A stretch of 6,791 nt of DNA, from the NCBI GenBank assembly GCA_017408625.1, contig JAFQUG010000094.1, forward strand, positions 1-6,791, in the 5' to 3' direction. A program made the translations under genes and the position numbers. This stretch comes from Clostridia bacterium. Lineage in GTDB: Bacteria; Bacillota_A; Clostridia; Oscillospirales; CAG-272. The notes beneath the pieces are model-generated. The model was not told the origin of the DNA. It saw only the letters and a program-made list of their open reading frames with translations, and ran no database searches. Of the stretch, positions 1-5,476 are shown piece by piece; within the stretch, counting starts at the first letter, position 1; every line of letters begins with the position of its first letter.

Positions 1-25
1 CCCCCCGGGGGACGCCTTTATTGCG
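1..25 (+). terminator. possible right half of an upstream terminator, cut by the window edge
   Basis: The window opens with a C run, a G run, then GACGCC and TTTATT. GGGGGACGCC would be the 3' arm of a GC-rich hairpin whose 5' arm (GGCGTC followed by C residues) would lie mostly outside the window, and the T-rich stretch after it fits a weak intrinsic terminator. Only the inner C residues of the 5' arm are present, so the stem cannot be confirmed. If correct, an upstream gene on the + strand ends just before this window. Confidence 0.25.
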
Positions 26-46
26 CGCATCTGCAACTTTCTGTTG

Positions 47-78
47 AATGTTTCGAGTTATATTAACTGAATAACATT
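47..78. repeat. nested inverted repeat upstream of the ABC operon
   Basis: AATGTT (47-52) is the reverse complement of AACATT (73-78). Inside it, AGTTA (56-60) pairs with TAACT (64-68) around a 3-base centre. The arms are AT-rich and the element lies well upstream of the predicted transcription start, so it would act as DNA, for example as a regulator site, rather than in the ABC mRNA. No T tract follows, so it is not a terminator. AT-rich DNA produces such symmetry by chance, hence the low confidence. Confidence 0.35.
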
Positions 79-103
79 ACCTGTTAGCCATGTTTCTTTT
101 CCA

Positions 104-145
104 AAGTGACGTTTTTGTAATAAAAAAGTCACCGCCCTGTCACTT
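104..145. promoter_or_regulatory. candidate double operator, two TNAC-N-N4-TGTNA boxes 22 bp apart
   Basis: Box 1 is TGACG-TTTT-TGTAA (107-120) and box 2 is TCACC-GCCC-TGTCA (129-142). Each has two inverted half-sites of the form TNAC separated by four bases, and the boxes are offset by exactly 22 bp, about two helical turns. The layout resembles the TNACA-N4-TGTAA motif I recall for BceR-type response regulators controlling peptide-antibiotic ABC transporters. Overlapping symmetries are also present: GTGACGTTTTT (106-116) pairs with AAAAAAGTCAC (122-132) with one mismatch, and AAGTGAC (104-110) pairs with GTCACTT (139-145). Box 2 covers the place where a -35 should be. The regulator is not in the window. 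Confidence 0.45.
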
Positions 146-159
146 GACCGGGGTATAAT
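131..159 (+). promoter_or_regulatory. promoter of the ABC transporter operon, perfect -10 without a -35
   Basis: TATAAT at 154-159 is a perfect -10. At 16-18 bp spacing the -35 position (about 130-137) reads as C-rich sequence unlike TTGACA, and there is no TG extension. Transcription would start near 166, giving a leader of about 26 bases, similar to that of the lipoprotein gene. A TTGACC at 144-149 is too close to this -10; pairing it with TACAAC (167-172) would start the RNA inside the ribosome-binding site. A good -10 with a missing -35 suggests dependence on an activator bound at the adjacent boxes. Confidence 0.6.
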
Positions 160-191
160 TTGCTAGTACAACAAGAAAAGGAGAAACCATC

Positions 192-875
192 ATGGAAATC
201 TTAAGAGTTGAAAATCTTCGTAAAACGTATGGCACGGGCGATGCCCGCGTAAACGCATTGGACGGCGTTTCCTTCTCTGTAAGCAAGGGCGAATTCGTAG
301 CCATCATCGGCCCCTCGGGCTCGGGCAAATCCACGCTGCTGCACATTCTCGGCGGCGTTGACAAGCCCACGAGCGGCAAGGTATATATGGACGGCAAGGA
401 CGTCTACGCACAAAACGACGAGCAGTTGGCCATCTTCCGCCGCAGACAGGTCGGACTGATCTATCAGTTCTACAACCTGATCCCCGTGCTCAACGTCACC
501 GAGAACATGACCCTGCCCGTACTTATGGACGGACAAAAGGTCAACAAGGAACGCTTGGAGGAGCTATTGACTACGCTCTCGCTCAAGGGTCGCGAAAACC
601 ATCTGCCCAACCAGCTCTCGGGCGGTCAGCAGCAGCGCGTTTCAATCGGCCGCGCACTCATGAACGCTCCCGCGGTCATGCTGGCAGACGAGCCGACCGG
701 TAACCTGGACTCACGCAACAGCCGCGAGATCATTGAGCTGCTCAAGCACTCCAATCAGAAATACGGACAGACGCTGATCGTGATTACCCACGATGAAAAC
801 ATTGCCCTGCAGGCAGACCGCATCATTGCCATCGAGGATGGCAGGATCGTGCGCGACGAGGTGATACGAAAATGA
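192..875 (+). CDS. ABC transporter ATP-binding protein (MacB/LolD-like family)
   Basis: This 227-residue cytoplasmic ATPase should power the FtsX-like permease encoded next to it. All nucleotide-binding elements are present: aromatic A-loop Y13, Walker A GPSGSGKST (40-48), Q-loop Q92, signature LSGGQ (142-146), Walker B ending in D166-E167, D-loop GNLDS (170-174) and switch H200. Length and motif spacing match the family that pairs with FtsX-type permeases (MacB, LolD, FtsE, BceA). The start is supported by AAGGAG at 178-183, eight bases before the ATG. The stop overlaps the permease start as ATGA, a typical translationally coupled pair. The substrate cannot be read from this subunit; antimicrobial-peptide resistance, lipoprotein or lipid handling and peptide export are all possible. 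Family assignment is very secure, specific function is not. Confidence 0.97.
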   Translation: MEILRVENLRKTYGTGDARVNALDGVSFSVSKGEFVAIIGPSGSGKSTLLHILGGVDKPTSGKVYMDGKDVYAQNDEQLAIFRRRQVGLIYQFYNLIPVLNVTENMTLPVLMDGQKVNKERLEELLTTLSLKGRENHLPNQLSGGQQQRVSIGRALMNAPAVMLADEPTGNLDSRNSREIIELLKHSNQKYGQTLIVITHDENIALQADRIIAIEDGRIVRDEVIRK

Positions 876-3511
876 GCATCTTCCAAAAAGTAACGCTGGC
901 CACCTTAAAGAAAAATAAGGTGCGCACGGCCGTGACAATCATCGGTGTGCTGCTTGCCACCGCCATGATCTGCGCCGTGACCACCATCGCGTCCAGCGCG
1001 CTGAATTACACCAAGCAAAACTATGAATATATAGACGGCTCCTGGCACGGCAGCGTGCGGGACGCCGACAATGACACGCTTGACAAGCTGCAAGCATCCG
1101 ACAAGATTGACGAGCTGGTTTACGGCCAAGGCATTGGATATGCCGAGACTGACTCAATCAATCCCGATAAGCCCTACCTTTATATCATGGGCGCAAGCGA
1201 CGGCTTTGCGGACATGATGCCCGTGCATCTGACTGCCGGCAATTACCCCAAAAGCTCCGGTGAGCTGCTCTTGCCCGATCACCTGCTTGCAAACGGCGGT
1301 GCCGGATACAAGATCGGTGACGTGCTGACGCTTGCGATCGGTGAGCGCGCGGAGATCGGCTCGGGGCTTGGCCAGAACACCCCTTACATGGGCGAGGAGC
1401 TTGCCATCCGCGAGACGCGCACCTATACGGTAGTGGGCTTTTACGCCCGTCCGAGCTTTGAGGATCCCACAGCCCCCGGCTATACCGCCATTACCCTGGC
1501 AGAGAACGACGCAACGGTATGCGACGTTTACTTTACCATGAAAAACGCCAAGGATATTTCGTCCTTTGGCAAGGAGATGGAGCTTGAGGTAGTCAAGAAC
1601 GCCGACGTACTGATGTTCTCGGGTGTCTCCGAGAGCAACGCGCTCTTTACCATCGCCTACGGGCTTGCCGCCCTGGTCATTGCACTGATCGTGCTCGGGG
1701 CTGTCGCACTGATCTACAATTCCTTCTCGATCTCGGTATCCGAGAGAACCAAGCAATTCGGTCTGCTCTCCTCGGTGGGTGCGACCCGCCGACAGCTGCG
1801 CCACATGGTGGGATTTGAAGCCCTGGCAATCAGTGCCATCGGCATCCCGCTCGGTATTCTTACGGGCGTGGGAGGCATTGGTATCGTGCTTGCGTTGTTT
1901 GGGGATAAGTTTACTGCCTTTACAAGCCTGCCCTTGCCCATGCACCTGTCCGTCAGCCCCTGGGGAATTCTCGCAGCAGCAGCCATCGCGCTGATCACCG
2001 TGCTGATCTCGGCATGGATCCCCTCGATCCGCGCCATGCGCGTCTCGGCCGTAGAGGCCATTCGTCAGAATGCAGACATCAAGGCCAAGAGATCCCGCAC
2101 AAGCAAGCTGACCTACAAGCTGTTCGGCCTGCCCGGCGTGCTGGCAAGCAAGCATGCAAAGCGCAATCGCAAAAAGTACCGTGCAACCGTGCTTTCCCTG
2201 TTTTTGAGCATCGTGCTCTTTATCTCTGCCTTCGCGCTTTCGGACTATCTGACCAAGACCGCCGAGAACACCTTTACCTCTGCGGGCTACGACATCTCTT
2301 ACAGCGTCTACCCGACTGCAGACAGTAAGCTTGACGCAGACAGACTGCTCTCGCAGCTCAAAGGTGCGGATGCGATAGAGAAAGCAACCTATACCACCTA
2401 TTTCAAGCAGGGCACCACGCTCCCCTCGGACGTGCTGAACGCCAAGTGGCGCGAGGACGCCGCAGGTGCGGTCTCTTACGTTGATGGACTTCCGCCGGAC
2501 CAATCGCACACGTTTATCCACTATGCCTTTGTGGAGGACGGGACCTACCTTGCATATCTGGAAAAGCAAGGACTTGATCCGGACGTTTATATGAATACCG
2601 AGCATCCCGTAGCCGTCGCACTGGACGGAAACGTGATGTACAATCGCACCGAGGACAAATACGAAACGCTGAATGCACTGCGCCAAAATCCCGGCAAGAT
2701 CAACGTCACGCTGGTCAACGATTATCAGGGCTACTATTTCGACAGCATCGCACAACAGAACGGTCAGACTGCATACAAATACGTTTCTTATTTCTCGGAA
2801 GAAGAGCTAATTATTGACGAAGAAGATGCCGCACAGGACAAAATGCTGACCGTGGGCACCGTGCTTTACGAAAAGCCCTACTTTGTTTATGAGGACACCT
2901 ATCTTGTGCTGATGTACCCGCACAGCGCACTGCAAACGCTGTTTCCCGCAACCCCCGAGCTCTCTTCAACCGATTTTGTGTTCGTATCCGAGAACCACGT
3001 AAAGAGCTTTGATTCGCTTGGCAAGCTTCTGACCGACAACGGCCTTTCGACCGAAGAGCTTTACGACTACGCCGCTGCCGTGCAGCGCAACCGCGACATC
3101 GTGACCATTATCCGCATCTTTGCGTACAGCTTTATCGTACTGATCTCTCTGATCGCTGTAGCCAACGTGTTCAACACCATTACCACGAGCGTGCAGCTGC
3201 GCCGCAGAGAATTTGCAATGCTCAAATCGGTTGGTATGTCCAAGCGTGACTTTACGCGCATGACCTGCTTTGAGTGCCTCTTGTACGGTGCTAAGGCACT
3301 GCTTTGGGGCTTGCCCGTATCGATCCTGGTCACCTTTATCATCTACCTTGTCGTCTCCGAGGGCATGACCATCAGCTTTACCCTTCCCTGGGCCGCGATC
3401 GGCATTGCCGTGGCAAGCGTATTCTTGGTGGTGTTCGTGACCATGATGTACGCCATGCATAAGGTGCACAAGGACAATCCCATCGACGCACTCAAGAACG
3501 ACAATCTGTAA
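872..3511 (+). CDS. ABC transporter permease with two FtsX/MacB-type domains
   Basis: This 879-residue membrane protein appears to be two fused FtsX-like units. Hydrophobic segments are visible at about 20-42, 258-284, 312-343, 363-388, 436-460, 744-770, 798-828 and 838-862, so about eight helices. They frame two large, probably extracellular domains (about 43-255 and 461-742). Each unit has the family's cytoplasmic coupling motif: SERTKQFGLLSSVGATRRQL (290-309), and RRREFAMLKSVGMS with following basic residues (777-794). Each ends with a basic tail containing a Val/Pro-x-(E/D)A(I/L) motif (SAVEAIR; NPIDALK). BceB-type permeases usually have ten helices and one large extracellular domain, so this is a different subtype. 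An acidic patch (642-656) lies in the second extracellular domain. Translation starts within the ATPase stop codon, with GAGGTGA at 858-864 as ribosome-binding site. The likely role is mechanotransmission or export from the outer membrane face; the substrate is unknown. Confidence 0.93.
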   Translation: MSIFQKVTLATLKKNKVRTAVTIIGVLLATAMICAVTTIASSALNYTKQNYEYIDGSWHGSVRDADNDTLDKLQASDKIDELVYGQGIGYAETDSINPDKPYLYIMGASDGFADMMPVHLTAGNYPKSSGELLLPDHLLANGGAGYKIGDVLTLAIGERAEIGSGLGQNTPYMGEELAIRETRTYTVVGFYARPSFEDPTAPGYTAITLAENDATVCDVYFTMKNAKDISSFGKEMELEVVKNADVLMFSGVSESNALFTIAYGLAALVIALIVLGAVALIYNSFSISVSERTKQFGLLSSVGATRRQLRHMVGFEALAISAIGIPLGILTGVGGIGIVLALFGDKFTAFTSLPLPMHLSVSPWGILAAAAIALITVLISAWIPSIRAMRVSAVEAIRQNADIKAKRSRTSKLTYKLFGLPGVLASKHAKRNRKKYRATVLSLFLSIVLFISAFALSDYLTKTAENTFTSAGYDISYSVYPTADSKLDADRLLSQLKGADAIEKATYTTYFKQGTTLPSDVLNAKWREDAAGAVSYVDGLPPDQSHTFIHYAFVEDGTYLAYLEKQGLDPDVYMNTEHPVAVALDGNVMYNRTEDKYETLNALRQNPGKINVTLVNDYQGYYFDSIAQQNGQTAYKYVSYFSEEELIIDEEDAAQDKMLTVGTVLYEKPYFVYEDTYLVLMYPHSALQTLFPATPELSSTDFVFVSENHVKSFDSLGKLLTDNGLSTEELYDYAAAVQRNRDIVTIIRIFAYSFIVLISLIAVANVFNTITTSVQLRRREFAMLKSVGMSKRDFTRMTCFECLLYGAKALLWGLPVSILVTFIIYLVVSEGMTISFTLPWAAIGIAVASVFLVVFVTMMYAMHKVHKDNPIDALKNDNL

Positions 3512-3517
3512 CCTTCG

Positions 3518-3549
3518 GAAAACCGCTCGCAAGAGCGGTTTTCTTGTTT
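3518..3549 (+). terminator. intrinsic terminator of the ABC operon
   Basis: GAAAACCGCTC (3518-3528) pairs perfectly with GAGCGGTTTTC (3533-3543) around a GCAA tetraloop of the stable GNRA class, followed by TTGTTT. It starts seven bases after the permease stop. The A tract on the 5' side mirrors the T tract, so the hairpin could also terminate transcription from the opposite strand, although no gene is seen there. Confidence 0.92.
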
Positions 3550-3587
3550 ATGCCCCTCCTGCTTTCATGCTCTCCCCTACAACAATC

Positions 3588-3601
3588 CTTGTCTTGACAA
3601 G
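3588..3601. promoter_or_regulatory. palindrome over the -35 of the lipoprotein promoter, possible operator
   Basis: CTTGTC-TT-GACAAG is a 6-2-6 inverted repeat that contains the whole -35 hexamer. A second 8-base palindrome, ATCCGGAT (3610-3617), lies in the spacer and touches the -10. A repressor bound at either could block the promoter. The symmetry may simply come from the TTGACA hexamer flanked by favourable bases, so this is only a candidate. Confidence 0.3.
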
Positions 3602-3622
3602 AAAAGGAAATCCGGATATAAT
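3594..3622 (+). promoter_or_regulatory. consensus sigma-A-type promoter of the EEP lipoprotein gene
   Basis: TTGACA (3594-3599) and TATAAT (3617-3622) are both perfect consensus hexamers with an ideal 17-bp spacer. Transcription should begin near 3629, giving a leader of about 24 bases that contains the strong ribosome-binding site AAAGGAGGT (3638-3646). The gene is predicted to be strongly transcribed unless repressed, in contrast to the ABC operon promoter. Confidence 0.88.
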
Positions 3623-3652
3623 ATAAGCAAGAACCCGAAAGGAGGTACTCTT

Positions 3653-5332
3653 ATGAAACGTTTGGCGCAAAGCATCCATATCCTTTGTCTTGCCCTTGCT
3701 CTTTTGCTGTGCCTTCCGCTGCTGACTGCATGCAACGATACGGATGAGCCGGCTGTGAGCACCGATGAGATCACACAGGCTCCGACCCAGGAGATCACAA
3801 CCGAAGAAGAATCCGAAGAGATCACAACCGAGGAGATCACCACGGAAGAAATCACAACCGAGGAAGTCACGACCGAGGAGGTTATCCCCGAGCCTCTGCT
3901 TCTGACCTCACTTTCCTTCTCTGAGATCCCCCCAGACACGGACCTTTCCAAATATTTCATCCAGCCCTATCAGTGTACCGTTTCCTTGACCCGGACAGAG
4001 AATGACGGGCAGATACTGGCACTGACCACCGCGTCGATCTCCGCACCTAACTCCAGCGACCCTTACGTGTATTTCAAGCATGCTCAGCTGGCCAAGGCCC
4101 TGGGCTTTGAATCGGTGGATACGCGCGAGTACCCTTACCTTGTGCTGCGCGTGCGCGGTGAAGGATTGACAGGCGGCATTTTCTCGTTCTACGGCTATTC
4201 CACCAAGACCCCCTCGGGCACGGGTGTGACAGGCCAGGTGGATTATCGCCTGCAGAAAACCGAGGACTGGCAATACCTTTGGATCGACCTTTCGAAATAC
4301 GACAAGAATCTTCCTCTGCTCCGCTTTGACATGGAAAACATGGCAGCGGCTGCCGGTGAGGTGCTGTATATCAGCGATATGACCTTCTTTGCAGATAAGG
4401 AAGAATCCCTTGCCTACATGCCTCCCAAGACCTACCCCATCACCGAACAGACGGCCGAGAATTACGTGGCCAAGATCATGTCCTTCAACGTACAGGTGGA
4501 AAGCGGCTCTCAGGTGCGCGCCGACATTCGCGCCGATATGCTGCGCGATCTGATCGACGAGTACGTACCCGATTCGATCGGTCTGCAAGAGGTCACTCCG
4601 CTCTGGGATGGCATGATGAAAAACTTTGTATTTAACAAAAGCTACGCCTGCGTAGGCGAACAGAGAGCACCCGGCCAAGAGGCTGTGCTCATTTACTACC
4701 GCACCGACAAATACGAGCTTGTGGACAGCGGTACCTTCTGGCTTTCCGACACGCCCGACGTACCCGGCTCAAAATTTGAGGCCAGCCAGTATATCCGCAT
4801 CTGCACCTGGGCGCACCTGCGTGACCGCGCCACGGGCACGGAATACGTGCACCTCAACACACACTTAGACAACCTTGGCGGCAGCGACGGCAGATCGCTT
4901 CGCAAAAAGCAATTCACGGTCATTCTCAATTTCATGGAACGCTTCGGAGATATTCCAATGGTCGTCACGGGCGACTTCAATCAGGCAGCCGTCAACTCCG
5001 AAAACAAGCAGTATTCGGTATACAAGACTATCGTGGGCGTCAAGTCCTACAGAACGCTGGAGGACGGCACTGAGCTGTTTTCTCCCCTCTCCAATGCGCG
5101 CTACGAAGCACCCGATAACATGCCGGAGGGCTTCTGCGCAAGCATGGTAGCCTCGCACGACCCGAACGGCAGCAAATACAATCCTGCCAAGGAGCCCATT
5201 GATTACGTGCTCTATTCCCGCGATTCGCTCACAGCGCTTTCCTACAAGCTGCTTTTGTTCGATCGCTGCGGCATGTATCTCTCGGATCACCTGCCCGTGG
5301 TATGTGACATCAGATTTACTCCCGCGCAGTAA
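3653..5332 (+). CDS. surface lipoprotein with C-terminal endonuclease/exonuclease/phosphatase domain
   Basis: This 559-residue protein has four parts. Residues 1-27 are a lipoprotein signal peptide: basic start MKR, hydrophobic core and lipobox LTAC with lipid-anchored C27. Residues about 37-80 are a Glu/Thr-rich spacer with [IV]TTEE repeats. Residues about 100-247 look like a beta-sandwich resembling carbohydrate-binding modules (alternating strands, WQYLWIDLSKYD and a VLYISDMTFF end); this is inferred from pattern only. Residues about 271-555 are an EEP (DNase I-like) metal-dependent phosphodiesterase domain. Its key positions are present: MSFNV (N279), LQEVT (E313), LNTHLDN (H404), VTGDFN (D441, N443), EPIDYVL (D517) and SDHLPVV (D545, H546). 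The enzyme is therefore probably active, outside the cell and attached to the membrane. The substrate could be nucleic acid, a phosphorylated sugar, or a phospholipid such as sphingomyelin. It is monocistronic, with its own promoter and terminator. Confidence 0.92.
   Translation: MKRLAQSIHILCLALALLLCLPLLTACNDTDEPAVSTDEITQAPTQEITTEEESEEITTEEITTEEITTEEVTTEEVIPEPLLLTSLSFSEIPPDTDLSKYFIQPYQCTVSLTRTENDGQILALTTASISAPNSSDPYVYFKHAQLAKALGFESVDTREYPYLVLRVRGEGLTGGIFSFYGYSTKTPSGTGVTGQVDYRLQKTEDWQYLWIDLSKYDKNLPLLRFDMENMAAAAGEVLYISDMTFFADKEESLAYMPPKTYPITEQTAENYVAKIMSFNVQVESGSQVRADIRADMLRDLIDEYVPDSIGLQEVTPLWDGMMKNFVFNKSYACVGEQRAPGQEAVLIYYRTDKYELVDSGTFWLSDTPDVPGSKFEASQYIRICTWAHLRDRATGTEYVHLNTHLDNLGGSDGRSLRKKQFTVILNFMERFGDIPMVVTGDFNQAAVNSENKQYSVYKTIVGVKSYRTLEDGTELFSPLSNARYEAPDNMPEGFCASMVASHDPNGSKYNPAKEPIDYVLYSRDSLTALSYKLLLFDRCGMYLSDHLPVVCDIRFTPAQ
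3794..3880 (+). repeat. 15-bp in-frame repeat tract encoding [IV]TTEE units
   Basis: Residues 48-76 of the lipoprotein comprise ITTEE, a degenerate ESEE, three ITTEE and one VTTEE. The DNA unit is about 15 bp, but copies differ at synonymous positions (ACA/ACC/ACG, GAA/GAG), so the tract is not a fresh slippage product and the peptide seems to be under selection. It should form a flexible, very acidic linker carrying the folded domains away from the membrane and through the cell wall. The Thr residues could be glycosylated, which is inference. Confidence 0.85.
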
Positions 5333-5367
5333 ATTTGACGTCATGCAGAAAAGCAAAATTTTTGATA

Positions 5368-5400
5368 GAAAAACCGCCCAATCGGGCGGTTTTTCTTAAT
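5368..5400 (+). terminator. intrinsic terminator of the EEP lipoprotein gene
   Basis: GAAAAACCGCCC (5368-5379) pairs perfectly with GGGCGGTTTTTC (5384-5395) across a 4-base AATC loop, and T-rich sequence follows. It begins 35 bases after the stop codon. The A and T tracts flank the GC core symmetrically, as in the terminator at 3518, so it could work in both directions. Confidence 0.93.
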
Positions 5401-5416
5401 TTGTTCATAAAACAGA

Positions 5417-5446
5417 TTGAAATTACGCAAATTTTCATGCTATAAT
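5417..5446 (+). promoter_or_regulatory. extended -10 promoter of the MATE transporter gene
   Basis: TTGAAA (5417-5422) is followed after 18 bp by a perfect TATAAT (5441-5446) carrying the TG extension (TGC at 5438-5440). Transcription should start near 5453, leaving a leader of about 24 bases with ribosome-binding site AAAGGA (5464-5469). There is no room for an attenuator or riboswitch, so any control would be at initiation. Confidence 0.75.
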
Positions 5447-5476
5447 GAAAGAAATCAAACGAAAAAGGACACAGTC

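Noticed and set aside
144..172. TTGACC with TACAAC as an alternative promoter for the ABC operon
   Set aside because: The -10 is poor and transcription would begin at about 179, inside the ribosome-binding site, leaving almost no leader. The perfect TATAAT at 154-159 fits better.
1154..2755. A 533-codon open frame on the minus strand, antisense to the permease gene
   Set aside because: The + strand frame encodes a clear FtsX-type permease with the expected helices and coupling motifs. The minus frame is rich in Cys, His, Gly and Arg with no domain pattern and stays open because the host rarely uses TTA, CTA or TCA codons.
872..3511. Classic BceB bacitracin-type permease
   Set aside because: BceB-type proteins have about ten helices and one large extracellular domain. 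This protein has about eight helices and two large extracellular domains, so the symbol bceB is not justified.
3577..3960. Minus-strand frame with an SSVV-type repeat
   Set aside because: It is the antisense reading of the [IV]TTEE repeat tract in the lipoprotein gene and has no independent support such as a ribosome-binding site.
5336..5343. Palindrome TGACGTCA just after the lipoprotein stop codon
   Set aside because: It is a single 8-base palindrome between a stop codon and a terminator, not near a promoter, and is expected by chance at this length scale.
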